The translations under genes and the position numbers were made by a program. Source: Planctomicrobium sp051465645 (lineage in GTDB: Bacteria; Planctomycetota; Planctomycetia; Planctomycetales; Planctomycetaceae). Taken from it: a DNA stretch of 64,000 nt. The notes under the pieces were generated by a model. It was given only the letters and a program-made list of their open reading frames with translations. It made no database searches and was not told the origin of the DNA. Each line of letters starts with the position of its first letter. Position 1 is the first letter of the stretch. This document shows, in pieces, positions 34,463 to 43,993 of the stretch. Location: the NCBI RefSeq assembly GCF_051465645.1, contig NZ_CP195790.1, positions 496,001-560,000 on the forward strand, read 5' to 3'.

Positions 34463-36658
34463 ATGCTTCGACATGGATTCGTTTTTCCGGCCTTGCTTAT
34501 GGCATTCGCCTGCCTTGCGCCGGAGGCTTCTGCAGCCCCTCCAGCCAAGCGTCCTAATATCATCGTGATCATGAGTGATGATATGGGGTACTCGGATATC
34601 GGGTGCTACGGAGGTGAAATTCAGACACCAACACTCGATTCTCTCGCGAAGGACGGAGTGCGATTCACCCACTTCTACAATACTGCCCGATGCTGTCCGA
34701 CAAGGGCATCGCTGTTGACAGGGCTCTATCCTCATCAGGCGGGGATCGGGCACATGACAAACGACCGCGGGCACGATGGCTATCGCGGGAACCTCAGTAA
34801 AGAGGCCGTGACCATTGCGGAAGTTCTGAAGCCGAGTGGATACCGCACTTATATGTGCGGCAAATGGCATGTGACTTCACAGACCAAGATCGATGGAGAC
34901 AGGTCAAACTGGCCAATTCAGCGTGGTTTTGAAAAGTTCTATGGAACGCTGTTCGGTGCCGGGAGTTTCTATGACCCTGCCACACTGTGCCGCCAGAACG
35001 AGTTCATTACCTGTCAGAACGATCCAGAATATCAGCCAGAAGAGTACTACTACACCAATGCTCTGGCGGATAATGCGGTGAAGTATCTGCAAGAGCACAA
35101 GAACGAAAGCCCTGACTCTCCGTTCTTCATGTATGTCGCGTTTACTGCTGCTCACTGGCCGATGCACGCTTTGGAAAAGGACATCGCCAAATACAAAGGT
35201 AAATTTGACGAAGGGTATCACCAGCATCGGCTCGCTCGTCTTGAGCGGATGAAGTCGCTCGGGGTGATTACCCCCAATCTGGAACTGACGGCAGGTGCGG
35301 AAGACTGGGATGCAGTCAAAGACAAGGAATGGGAAGCGCGCTGCATGGAAGTTTACAGTGCGATGATCGATTCAATGGATGCCGGAATCGGACGTATTGT
35401 GGCTCAATTGAAGGCCAGTGGAGAACTCGACAACACCTTGATTCTGTTTCTGCAGGATAACGGGGCGTGTGCGGAGAACATGGGACGCAATGACAATGGG
35501 AATGGTCCCGAAAATCTGAAGGCATTCAGCAAGGATGATCTGCAGCCCAAAGGGGCCCCGCCAATGCAGACTCGTGACGGGAAATGGGTCAAACAGGGCC
35601 CGGGAGCCATGCCAGGACCTGCAGACACTTACATCGCGTACGGTCGTGGATGGGCGAATGTCAGCAATACCCCGTTTCGTGAATACAAGCACTGGGTTCA
35701 TGAAGGGGGAATTTCCACTCCATTGGTTGCTCACTGGCCTGCCGGGATTCAGTCTGATCGTCGCGGGAAACTGGAAGATCAGCCAGGTCACTTGATCGAC
35801 CTCATGGCGACATGTGTTGATCTGTCTGGTGCTCAATACCCTGAAGAATTCGCCGGAAAGAAGATCCAGCCACGAGAAGGTGTCACACTGCGTCCTGCTT
35901 TCAATGGAAAATCATTGGAACGACCGCAGCCGATCTATTGGGAACATGAAGGGAACCGTGCGATTCGCGATGGTAAGTGGAAGCTGGTTGCCAAAGAGAA
36001 TGAACCATGGGAGCTCTACGACATCAGTGTCGACCGGATTGAGTCGAACAACCTTGTCGAGAAGAACCCTGAACTGGCGAAGAAGCTGGCTGCTCAATGG
36101 GAAGCCTATGCAGCACGTGCAAAGGTTCTGCCATTGGGAACGTGGCGTGGAGGTGCAGGTGGAGACGATAAAGGGCCTGCCAAGAATCGGTTCGAATTGA
36201 CGTCAGGGCAGACGTTGCAGCGTGCGCAGGCTCCAGCGATTGCGAATCGCGGATTCACGGTTACTGCAAAGATTGAGACCGCTGATGAGAAGGCCTCTGG
36301 AGTTGTTGTGGCTCAGGGCGGTGCTGCTCAGGGATTCACAATCTACCTGCAGGTCGGAAAGCCAGTCTTTGCAGTGCGTTCTCCTGATCAGGTCTTCAAG
36401 GTGGAAGGCAAAGCCGCGTTGACCAAGGGCGAGCACACCATCAAGGCGACTTTGACTCCGAAGAAACGCTTGCAACTGACTGTTGACGGCGAATCTGTCT
36501 CGGACGACGTGGACGCCGTCTTCATTACAAAGAAGCCAGTCGATGGGCTTCAAGTCGGTCAGGATACCGGCGGAGCTGTTGGAGAATACGAGTCTCCATT
36601 CGCGTTCACCGGCACTGTGAAATCTGTACAGATTCAACTGCAGAAAGTTCAGGACTGA
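34463..36658 (+). CDS. arylsulfatase-type sulfatase
   Basis: A 731-residue exported sulfatase that hydrolyses sulfate esters. The start at 34463 has GAGGG 8 bp upstream and opens a signal peptide (MLRHGFVFPALLMAFACLAP, cleaved after ASA). The first metal-binding segment is NIIVIMSDDMGYSDIGCYGG near residues 32-51. The formylglycine motif is Cys77-Cys-Pro-Thr-Arg, followed by ASLLTG. GKWH and LFLQDNGA segments complete the site. The C-terminal 150 residues form a beta-rich domain (VVVAQGGAAQGFTIYLQVG) also seen in the third sulfatase of this window. Another sulfatase gene follows after 126 bp on the same strand. Substrate unknown; sulfated algal polysaccharide is plausible. Confidence 0.93.
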   Translation: MLRHGFVFPALLMAFACLAPEASAAPPAKRPNIIVIMSDDMGYSDIGCYGGEIQTPTLDSLAKDGVRFTHFYNTARCCPTRASLLTGLYPHQAGIGHMTNDRGHDGYRGNLSKEAVTIAEVLKPSGYRTYMCGKWHVTSQTKIDGDRSNWPIQRGFEKFYGTLFGAGSFYDPATLCRQNEFITCQNDPEYQPEEYYYTNALADNAVKYLQEHKNESPDSPFFMYVAFTAAHWPMHALEKDIAKYKGKFDEGYHQHRLARLERMKSLGVITPNLELTAGAEDWDAVKDKEWEARCMEVYSAMIDSMDAGIGRIVAQLKASGELDNTLILFLQDNGACAENMGRNDNGNGPENLKAFSKDDLQPKGAPPMQTRDGKWVKQGPGAMPGPADTYIAYGRGWANVSNTPFREYKHWVHEGGISTPLVAHWPAGIQSDRRGKLEDQPGHLIDLMATCVDLSGAQYPEEFAGKKIQPREGVTLRPAFNGKSLERPQPIYWEHEGNRAIRDGKWKLVAKENEPWELYDISVDRIESNNLVEKNPELAKKLAAQWEAYAARAKVLPLGTWRGGAGGDDKGPAKNRFELTSGQTLQRAQAPAIANRGFTVTAKIETADEKASGVVVAQGGAAQGFTIYLQVGKPVFAVRSPDQVFKVEGKAALTKGEHTIKATLTPKKRLQLTVDGESVSDDVDAVFITKKPVDGLQVGQDTGGAVGEYESPFAFTGTVKSVQIQLQKVQD

Positions 36659-36784
36659 CAACCATGTTTAGGTTCACGAGGACCAGTCAGAGTGGATCGT
36701 CGTCCGTTCGATAGAGATAATTTGAGATCAAATTTCAGGGAGCATGTTGTGTTACATACCTCGGTTCTGGAGTCGCTCCGGAAC

Positions 36785-38179
36785 ATGACTGCGAAAGCAA
36801 ATTTGCTGCGTCTGTCTGCATTGGTTTTGACTGTCTCAAGTTGCATCGCTCTGGCGGAAACGGAGTGTCATGCTGATTCAGGCAAGCAGCCAAACATCGT
36901 TTATCTGCTGGCAGATGATCTCGGGCGAAACGATGTCGGCTGGCGAAATCCGGCAATCAAGACCCCGAATCTGGACAAGCTCGCCAAGAACGGCGCTCAG
37001 CTTGATCAGTATTATGTTCAGCCAGTCTGTTCGCCGACTCGCGCGGCGTTTATGACAGGACGATACCCGATTCGTTACGGATTGCAGGTGGGAGTTGTTC
37101 GTCCGTGGGCGGAATACGGACTGCCTCTCGAAGAACGCCTGCTGTCTCAATCACTGAAAGCAGCTGGATACGAAACCGCAATCGTTGGGAAATGGCACCT
37201 GGGACATGTTGCTCCAGAGTATCTGCCGACCAAACGGGGTTTTGATCATCAGTATGGGCACTACAACGGAGCACTGGACTACTTCACTCATGATCGAGAT
37301 GGCGGACATGATTGGCACAAGAATGACAAAGCCAATTATGACGAAGGGTATTCCACTCATCTGATCGGAAAAGAAGCGAGTCGAATCGTTCAGGAACGCG
37401 ATCGCAAGAAGCCGCTGTTCCTGTATGTTCCGTTCAATGGCGTTCACACTCCGTTACAGGTTCCGGACAGCTACACCGAACCCTATGGGGAGTTCAAGAA
37501 CCGCCGTAAAACCTACGCCGGGATGATCACTGCTCTCGATGAGGCCGTTGGCAAAATTGTGGCAGCGATCGAAGAACAAGGTGAGATGGAGAACACACTC
37601 TTCATCTTTTCCAGCGATAACGGTGGCCCAAACCCAGGTCAAATCTCCGACAATGGGGAACTCCGCGCCGGGAAAGGGACTGTGTATGAAGGGGGCGTGC
37701 GAGTCTGTGCGTTTGCTTCCTGGAAAGGGAAAATTCAACCGGGGTCAGTCGTCAATGAGCCAATGCACATTGTCGACTGGTATCCAACTTTGCTGAAACT
37801 GGCCGGGGCCAAGGTTGACCAGCCATTGCCGATTGATGGTCTGGATGTCTGGGACACAATTTCCAAGGGAGCACCATCTCCACGTCAGGAAACCGTTCTG
37901 AATATCACTCCGAATGGTGGTGCGATTCGTGTTGGCGACTGGAAATTGATTCGGCGCGAACAAGCCAATGGGGGGAAAGGAAAGCGACCTCCATTTGAGT
38001 TGTTCAACATTCGCGAAGACATTCAGGAGAAGAATGATCTTTCTGAAAGTCAGCCAGAGAAGCTGAAAGAGCTGTCAGCGCGTTACGCCGAACTCGCAAA
38101 GCAGGCGGTAGCGCCATTGGTCAGTGGGAACGAAACGCCAGCAGGCTTCAAAGTTCCGAAAGTCTGGGGAGAGAAATAG
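36785..38179 (+). CDS. arylsulfatase B-like sulfatase
   Basis: A 464-residue exported sulfatase, shorter than its upstream neighbour and lacking the C-terminal beta domain. The start at 36785 opens a signal peptide (MTAKANLLRLSALVLTVSSC, cleaved near CHA); the frame is open further upstream. Metal-binding LLADDLGRNDVGW near residues 41-53. The formylglycine motif is Cys82-Ser-Pro-Thr-Arg, followed by AAFMTGRYPIRYGLQ, which is the arylsulfatase B/N-acetylgalactosamine-4-sulfatase pattern. GKWHLG and FSSDNGG are present. It is probably cotranscribed with the first sulfatase and ends at a strong terminator. Confidence 0.92.
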   Translation: MTAKANLLRLSALVLTVSSCIALAETECHADSGKQPNIVYLLADDLGRNDVGWRNPAIKTPNLDKLAKNGAQLDQYYVQPVCSPTRAAFMTGRYPIRYGLQVGVVRPWAEYGLPLEERLLSQSLKAAGYETAIVGKWHLGHVAPEYLPTKRGFDHQYGHYNGALDYFTHDRDGGHDWHKNDKANYDEGYSTHLIGKEASRIVQERDRKKPLFLYVPFNGVHTPLQVPDSYTEPYGEFKNRRKTYAGMITALDEAVGKIVAAIEEQGEMENTLFIFSSDNGGPNPGQISDNGELRAGKGTVYEGGVRVCAFASWKGKIQPGSVVNEPMHIVDWYPTLLKLAGAKVDQPLPIDGLDVWDTISKGAPSPRQETVLNITPNGGAIRVGDWKLIRREQANGGKGKRPPFELFNIREDIQEKNDLSESQPEKLKELSARYAELAKQAVAPLVSGNETPAGFKVPKVWGEK

Positions 38180-38203
38180 TCTGAACCTCGCTTCAGAGCG
38201 TTC

Positions 38204-38246
38204 ATGGTGGGTGTGGCGGTAGAACGCCATGCCCACCATTTTTTAT
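38204..38246 (+). terminator. Rho-independent terminator of the sulfatase pair
   Basis: ATGGTGGG-TGTGGCG (38204-38218) pairs with CGCCATGCCCACCAT (38225-38239) with two G-T type mismatches and is followed by TTTTTATT. It lies 24 bp after the second sulfatase stop codon. Confidence 0.9.
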
Positions 38247-38256
38247 TGCCCATGAC

Positions 38257-38892
38257 CTATGTCACTGACTGAGACGCCGCTTTCAGTTCCGATTTTCGAA
38301 GCTTTGCCATTGTGATTCCTCCAGCGACCGCAGCCAATATGACTTCCGCCCCCCAGAAAACGCCGGGCCATGGAACTGGCCATTCTCCGAGTTGAGAGAC
38401 TCGATTCTGCAGGTAGTCTTCGAAGCGCGGTGTGAACTGCCGCAACTCTTTGGCATACAACTCTTGTGCTTCCGGGTCGTCTTTACTTGCCTCGCGTAAC
38501 GCATTCAGAATCTCGACATCCTGAGGGCGTTCTTTGGCGAGTTCGTGGCGTGCTTGTTCAAAATGGTAATACGACAACACACCCATGTTGATTGCACCGG
38601 CGATGCAGAGAAACGCTGTCAGCCACGGGAGCGAACGTGTCAATTGCGGACGCAGTTCGCCGACGAGCCAGTTCAGAACAAACCCACATGCGATGCCGTA
38701 AACGACGTAGAAAATGATCAGTCGCTTGAGCTCTGGCGGAGCGTATGACGCTGTCACCGACAGGACACCCACGGCCAGAAAGCCTGTGAGCAACCATAAC
38801 GGAGTTCCCCACTTTGAATCGATTCGCCGTTTGGATGTTGGGGAAGATGATGCATCGTTATTGGAACTCGGTGCAGGCTGGTTACTGGTCAT
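38257..38892 (-). CDS. hypothetical membrane protein
   Basis: A 211-residue protein with a disordered, Ser/Asn-rich N-terminus (1-30) and four hydrophobic segments (about 32-50, 60-77, 88-108, 173-195). Between the third and fourth is a charged helix-rich stretch with EQARHELAKERPQDVEIL. No family recognised. GGGAG precedes the ATG. The start overlaps the stop of the upstream DUF2079 gene by 11 bp, so the two are probably translationally coupled and may act together at the inner membrane. Confidence 0.8.
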   Translation of the reverse strand: MTSNQPAPSSNNDASSSPTSKRRIDSKWGTPLWLLTGFLAVGVLSVTASYAPPELKRLIIFYVVYGIACGFVLNWLVGELRPQLTRSLPWLTAFLCIAGAINMGVLSYYHFEQARHELAKERPQDVEILNALREASKDDPEAQELYAKELRQFTPRFEDYLQNRVSQLGEWPVPWPGVFWGAEVILAAVAGGITMAKLRKSELKAASQSVT

Positions 38893-41056
38893 TCTGTGCT
38901 CCCGAGGTCTCTTCGGCTGGTGGACATTTGATCCGCTTCAGAACGATGAAATATCCGTTCGTATCAACAGGCACGACTTCCCACTGATCGCGTTGATTGC
39001 GGAACTCTCTTGTCTCTTCAAACGAGTGGATATCGCTATATCGGTGTCGAGTATCGATCACGATATAGTCTGTATCGTCAGGGACTTTGTCTTCATAATC
39101 AGCGACTTTGCGCAGGTAATGGCTGTAGTCGTAGGACCGTTCGTAATGAGTAAATCGTGGGTGAATAAAATCGGTTGAAGCAACGCGTGCTGTTGTTGGA
39201 ATCAACGGAAGTACTTTTTCGAACTGCTTTGCCCGTTCGCTCTGAACATACAGTGATTTCCAATAGAACGGACTGCCTGAATCCCAGAACTTGATTCCAA
39301 GAGGAGACAGCGAGAAGAAGATTCCGGTGACAAATGCAGAACAGAGGATCCACAGGCCCCGCTGATGAATGAGTTCGTTAGTCGGAGACTGTGTCGTTAC
39401 CTGCTTATTGACGTTGTTCTTTGGAATAGCGATTCCAACGCTCGCACACATCGCCCAGATGATGATGGGGATCATTGGAGCGTGAAAATGGTGGAACGGA
39501 CCAGGGAACTCCCACGTCAATTCATTCGCCGCGAGCAGTGCAAAGAGTGGAAGCCCGACAAGGAGTCGACGCCAGGCACGCAATGGCATTCCCGCTGGCT
39601 GCAGCAGGTGTAGAAAGAGTGCGAGCGTGCTGGCGGTGATCAGGTATTTCCAGACAAGGTCCGGGCGAATGATCAGGTTGATCACGACTTCAAATGCAGA
39701 CTTCCCGAACTTCTGGAAGTAGCTGACATAGTGAATTTCGCTGCCGGATCGAAACCATGGGAGCACGACCTTTACCACGAAGATCACATAGATCGTTGCC
39801 AGCACACAGGTGACCAGCCCGATGATGATTTCACGTCGCCGGAGTGGTGAAGGTGACTTTCTGTATTGCAACCCGCTCTCGATTGCGAGCCACAACCCGA
39901 GAGGAGCGATGACGACTGCGAAATCTTCCTGACTGGAGAGTGCCAGCAGGAAGCAGAATGTCATGATTCCCCAGCGTCGTACTTCCATTGCATTGATCGC
40001 GAAGAGCATGGCGGGAATGCCAAACGCACTCGGGCGAAACGTTTTCAGGTCGATGGCGATATCGAGGAATTGCAACGGGAAATACAGCAAATAGGCGATG
40101 GCCAGAATCGCCGCTGTTCGCTCTGAAGAACTGTGTCTCCTGGCAATCAGGAAGACCGGAATTGCTCCAATCGCGAGTGCCAGTGAACCGCAGGTTTCCA
40201 TGAAAAGGTGCGACGGCCAAAGCACATACAGGGGGAGCAGCAGCAGGTGAATGACCTGTACGTGTTCGCCCAGGAAGAGTCCTTGATCGAGGTAGCTGCG
40301 AAATCCTTTGCCGTGCAGGGTATTCCACAGGTGTTCCTCGTACATTGACGAGTCCCCATGAGGAATCTGCAGGTTGTGCCACAGGCTGAAATTCATTCCG
40401 AGTGAAACAACGACGAAAATTGCTGCAACACCGGCGACGATCCATCGTGCTCGTGATCGCTTGCAGTTCGTTGTTGGCGTGACTGTCGTGGTTCCGGTCC
40501 CCTGCTCTGCAACTGGCGCACTGATTTCGTTTCCAGCTGGAATCCATTCACGTACGGCTTCCCACAACCACCCGGAAAGCGTTGCCGCGAGCGCCAGTGG
40601 CACCGTCCTGATCAACCAGAGTGAAAGTGGCATCTCTGGCAGTAAGAGATTCAGAATCCAAAACACCGACCAGACAATGAGAGGCCATGTCCACCATGTA
40701 TTCGCGATTGTTTTGGCAGCGGTGAATTCGAGGAACTGAGGCTTTCGTTTCAGGAGTGCCAGCCCGATTACCGGAGCGCAGTTCGCGATGCTGCAGAGAA
40801 TCAGGGAGTAGAATCCCAGCAAGCCGATCGGGAATGAAGTGAGCACGCTCCCATCTGGGGTCCGCTGAAAACTCGCTCCCAGAGTCGCAGCCAGTCGGGC
40901 CCATAATTCGTGACTAAAGAATGCCCCGACAACAATCTGATTTTCGCTGACAAAGAGGAAAAACAGGCTGACAAAGAGCACCTGAAGCGTGAGGCATCCC
41001 AGTGCAGCAGGAACCAGTGATGGTTCAGATTTCAGTTTAGAGCGAGATTTCGCCAC
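38882..41056 (-). CDS. DUF2079 family polytopic membrane protein
   Basis: A 724-residue inner-membrane protein with about 12 hydrophobic segments. The DUF2079 signature is visible: SLWHNLQIPHGDSSMYEEHLWNT split over residues 220-245, then LFLGEHVQVIHLLLLPLY and FRPSAFGIPAMLFAINAME. The family resembles glycosyltransferases of the GT-C fold that use lipid-linked sugars, but activity is unproven. The last 120 residues are a soluble domain with conserved RVASTDFIHPRFTHYERSY. It starts with GTG at 41056 behind GGA, and is coupled to the small membrane protein gene downstream. Confidence 0.88.
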   Translation of the reverse strand: MAKSRSKLKSEPSLVPAALGCLTLQVLFVSLFFLFVSENQIVVGAFFSHELWARLAATLGASFQRTPDGSVLTSFPIGLLGFYSLILCSIANCAPVIGLALLKRKPQFLEFTAAKTIANTWWTWPLIVWSVFWILNLLLPEMPLSLWLIRTVPLALAATLSGWLWEAVREWIPAGNEISAPVAEQGTGTTTVTPTTNCKRSRARWIVAGVAAIFVVVSLGMNFSLWHNLQIPHGDSSMYEEHLWNTLHGKGFRSYLDQGLFLGEHVQVIHLLLLPLYVLWPSHLFMETCGSLALAIGAIPVFLIARRHSSSERTAAILAIAYLLYFPLQFLDIAIDLKTFRPSAFGIPAMLFAINAMEVRRWGIMTFCFLLALSSQEDFAVVIAPLGLWLAIESGLQYRKSPSPLRRREIIIGLVTCVLATIYVIFVVKVVLPWFRSGSEIHYVSYFQKFGKSAFEVVINLIIRPDLVWKYLITASTLALFLHLLQPAGMPLRAWRRLLVGLPLFALLAANELTWEFPGPFHHFHAPMIPIIIWAMCASVGIAIPKNNVNKQVTTQSPTNELIHQRGLWILCSAFVTGIFFSLSPLGIKFWDSGSPFYWKSLYVQSERAKQFEKVLPLIPTTARVASTDFIHPRFTHYERSYDYSHYLRKVADYEDKVPDDTDYIVIDTRHRYSDIHSFEETREFRNQRDQWEVVPVDTNGYFIVLKRIKCPPAEETSGAQNDQ

Positions 41057-41150
41057 GGTGAATTCCGTGTTTGTCTGATGGGGAATGGAACTTCATCACT
41101 GTACTGTAATTTGCGTTTGAGTTTGCCGTCAGTCGATTTGTTTTGTGAAA

Positions 41151-41187
41151 GAAGGCCCCTCAGCAATGTGACAGCGGAGGAGCCTTC
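41151..41187 (-). terminator. Rho-independent terminator of proA
   Basis: GAAGGCCCCTC (41151-41161) pairs with GAGGAGCCTTC (41177-41187) with one mismatch. On the minus strand it is followed by TTTC. It lies about 50 bp after the proA stop codon. Confidence 0.75.
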
Positions 41188-41234
41188 AGCTTGAATACGA
41201 TGGTTTCTGATAAATGACTTTCGAGCCGTAGGTA

Positions 41235-42494
41235 TTACCCTCGGATCTGACCGTCACCCCAGGCGATATACTTGTAGCTGGTCAGTTCCTTCAACCCGCA
41301 AGGGCCGCGTGCATGGAACTTGTCGGTGCTGATGCCGATTTCCGCTCCGAGACCGAATTCGCCGCCGTCGTTAAAACGGGTGCTGGCGTTGACGATGACC
41401 GCAGCGGAATCAATCTGCTGAGTGAACGTCTGTGCGGCCTTCAACTCACGAGTCACGATGGACTCGGTGTGGTGTGATCCGTAGTCGTTGATGTGTTCGA
41501 TGGCTGCTTCAATACTGTCGACGACCTTGGCTGAGATTTTCAGGTCAAGGTACTCGGTTCGGAAGTCTTCGTCTGTTGCCGCAATGGCTTCAGGGATGAG
41601 CTTACGCACCCGTTCGTCACCACGGATTTCAACGCCCTTTGCTTTCAGTGCTGCTCCTGCTCTTGGCAGAAACTCATTCATCACATCCACGTGCACCAGC
41701 AGCGATTCAGCCGCATTGCAAACGCCGGTGCGGGAACATTTGCTGTTCACCAGAATTCGTTCAGCCATCTCAAGGTCTGCTGACTTGTCGACATAGACAT
41801 GGCAGACGCCGTCGAAGTGCTTGATGACAGGCATCGTCGCATCGCGTGAGACACGTTCGATCAATGACTTCCCGCCGCGAGGAATGGTCACGTCGATGTA
41901 CTCGTTCATGGTCAGGAAGTGCCCGACCGCTTCCCGGTCGGTGGTTTCGACCAGTTGTACGGCGTGCTCTGGCAGGTCGCAGGCGATGAGTGCTTCTTTC
42001 AGCAACTTATAGATCGCCAGATTGCTGTGAAAGGCTTCTTTTCCACCACGAAGAATGACAGCGTTCCCACTTTTTACACAGAGTGCTGCAGCGTCTGCAG
42101 TCACATTAGGACGTGACTCGAAGATGAAGAAAACGACTCCGAGGGGAACACGCACCTGTGTGACCATCAGTCCGTTTGGTCGAGGATTGCTGGAAATGAC
42201 CTCCCCAATCGGGTCAGGGAGCGCGGTCACTTCTTCAAGTGCTTTGGCGATGCTTTCCAGTCGTTCCGGTGTCAATTTAAGACGATCGGTCTCGGCACTG
42301 GTCAGCCCATATTCCGGGGCTTTGGCGAGATCAAGTTCGTTGGCCACAATCAGTTCTGCTGATCGAGCACGAATCGCCGCGGCGGATTGTCGCAGCCAGT
42401 TGTTTTTCTGTTCTCCACGAATCGAGGAGAGTTTACGAGATGCAGCTTTCGCCTGTCTGGCAACTTGCTGTGTGTATTGCTTCAAATCTTCCAC
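41235..42494 (-). CDS. proA: glutamate-5-semialdehyde dehydrogenase
   Basis: Reduces gamma-glutamyl phosphate with NADPH to glutamate-5-semialdehyde, the second step of proline synthesis, in the cytosol. The 419-residue protein matches family length. Visible signatures are PLGVVFFIFESRPNVTADAA (substrate/NADP region), SGNAVILRGGKEA, PRGGKSLIERVSRDATMPVI and the catalytic-Cys segment VNSKCSRTGVCNAAESLLV. It begins with GTG at 42494. proB is not adjacent; proA stands alone. Confidence 0.97.
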   Translation of the reverse strand: MEDLKQYTQQVARQAKAASRKLSSIRGEQKNNWLRQSAAAIRARSAELIVANELDLAKAPEYGLTSAETDRLKLTPERLESIAKALEEVTALPDPIGEVISSNPRPNGLMVTQVRVPLGVVFFIFESRPNVTADAAALCVKSGNAVILRGGKEAFHSNLAIYKLLKEALIACDLPEHAVQLVETTDREAVGHFLTMNEYIDVTIPRGGKSLIERVSRDATMPVIKHFDGVCHVYVDKSADLEMAERILVNSKCSRTGVCNAAESLLVHVDVMNEFLPRAGAALKAKGVEIRGDERVRKLIPEAIAATDEDFRTEYLDLKISAKVVDSIEAAIEHINDYGSHHTESIVTRELKAAQTFTQQIDSAAVIVNASTRFNDGGEFGLGAEIGISTDKFHARGPCGLKELTSYKYIAWGDGQIRG

Positions 42495-43226
42495 TGGAAC
42501 ACGCTGGCTGAATTACTGGGAGTGCGTTTGCTCAGCACTCGGTCGGGTCGCTTGATTCACTCTGAGATGGAATTCTGACGCCTGTCAGCTCGCTGTGGTT
42601 CAGGGAGGAGGCGTGATCCTGATCTCGAATGCCGGGGTTTGTTTCTGTAGTGTCGGTTTCAATTGTAGGCGACTGTACCCTCCGGCGTAAATTCGGGCCA
42701 ATCTGATCCCTGCAGCTCAGGTTTGAAGCGAGGAAGGCACACTGTTCTTTTGGAGAGCCATCAACATGTCCTGCGCATCTCCCGGTGCAGATGAACAAGT
42801 TTCAGTGGGTGACGCCCAACGTATTCAAAATACAGGCTGTGTGGTCGAGGATTTTCTGATGCTTTTCTGATTCGTCTCATGAAAATCGCACTCGTTCCCT
42901 GATGTGAGAGTCCGATTTTCGTGGACTGGAAATGGAATCAAAACGCAGTCAGTGGCGAGTGTTGATCTAACGCCTGTCTCGATCAAAAGTGACTTTGGTT
43001 AGGAAATTTGCAGGATTTGGCATCATGAAGGGGAGGAACAAATCCGAAGAAATGAGGAGGACAATCACCGATCATGGGGATGATGTTTCCCTAAGTTTCG
43101 GACGATTGCGAATTGAATCGCAGAACTCGGCACAATGCTCTGGCCGAATGTCGCGGTGTCTTGCTATCTTGTGCCCTCCATTCTTCCGAGCCCGTTGAAC
43201 CGGCGTTGCGGCCATGAGGAGAGATC
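42495..43226. other. 732 bp divergent intergenic region
   Basis: This lies between proA (minus) and the small-protein pair (plus). Frames at 42532-42798 (minus) and 42989-43198 (plus) lack convincing ribosome-binding sites and motifs and are not called. Promoters for both sides are expected here. Confidence 0.4.
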
Positions 43227-43376
43227 ATGACAGGTTATACAGTTCACACAGGTTCAAACGACAAGTTTCGGGATGGATGGGGCCGGATTTTTGACGCGAA
43301 GTCAAAGAAGAAATCTGGAGAGGCGAAGAGCAGCAAGGATGCGACTCCCAAGCCCACGTCTCGCAAAAAGAAGTAG
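43227..43376 (+). CDS. very small basic protein (49 aa)
   Basis: A 49-residue protein beginning MTGYTVHTGSNDKFRDGWGR and ending in a Lys-rich tail (KPTSRKKK). GAGGAGAGATC is a good ribosome-binding site directly before the ATG. The conserved-looking N-terminus (YTVHTGS..KF..GW..IF) followed by a Lys-rich tail matches, from memory, a small hypothetical family widespread in planctomycetes. It is strongly basic (about 16 Lys/Arg against 5 Asp/Glu) and could bind nucleic acid. The next gene, 39 bp downstream, codes for a strongly acidic small protein. Function unknown. Confidence 0.75.
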   Translation: MTGYTVHTGSNDKFRDGWGRIFDAKSKKKSGEAKSSKDATPKPTSRKKK

Positions 43377-43415
43377 AGACGCGAATCCATTTTTGGACAT
43401 AGGAGGTCTTCAATT

Positions 43416-43649
43416 ATGCCAGCGAATCATCAAATGTCTGAGGAAAATACATTATCCATGGAGCGTGCGGACGAAGAGTACGAAGTCATTACGAGCGAAG
43501 AAGTCGATAGCATCCTGGATGGTCTCGACGCACTGATCGGATCAACTCAAAGCGAGAATATCCGTCTCTTCCTCGAAGAAGCAGCCAACAACATCTTCTC
43601 ACTGGTTTACAGTGACGACGAAGATGCAGGTCAGGAAGAAGCTGCCTAA
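43416..43649 (+). CDS. small acidic protein (77 aa)
   Basis: A 77-residue protein with 21 Asp/Glu, two Arg and no Lys. AGGAGG lies 9 bp before the ATG, one of the best ribosome-binding sites in the window, which supports real expression. The middle (EVDSILDGLDALIGSTQSEN and IRLFLEEAANNIFSLVY) looks helical, with an acidic tail DDEDAGQEEAA. I do not recognise the family. It forms a probable two-gene operon with the basic 49-residue protein and ends at a strong terminator. Confidence 0.8.
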   Translation: MPANHQMSEENTLSMERADEEYEVITSEEVDSILDGLDALIGSTQSENIRLFLEEAANNIFSLVYSDDEDAGQEEAA

Positions 43650-43689
43650 GGCAATTGCCCTTGGCATTCCTGTCTGAAATGAATCACGA

Positions 43690-43725
43690 AACGCTCCAGA
43701 CCATTCGAGTCTGGAGCGTTTTTTT
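43690..43725 (+). terminator. Rho-independent terminator of the small-protein operon
   Basis: AACGCTCCAGAC (43690-43701) and GTCTGGAGCGTT (43709-43720) form a perfect 12 bp stem followed by TTTTTAT. It is 40 bp after the acidic protein's stop codon. The rest of the gap to 43993 shows nothing. Confidence 0.95.
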
Positions 43726-43993
43726 ATGTCATTCGGTTGCCAGAAAACGCCGTTAGTTCAGCAGATGAGCGAATCGCTGGTGAAGATTCTGCTCCTGAGT
43801 GGCAGGTGGGGCCGTTTCGCTTCAGTCACGGTTTGTGGTTGGAGTTCAAGACTTTTCCTGCGGTCGGGATGTCTTCACTTCGCAGATTTTGATAAATGTT
43901 TCTGCTACTCAATCTGGATGATTTGCAGGCCGGGCATGTGTGCGGAAGTGGCTGGTTTCGCGGATCCAAACACGTCTGAGAGCGGGTGATTCG

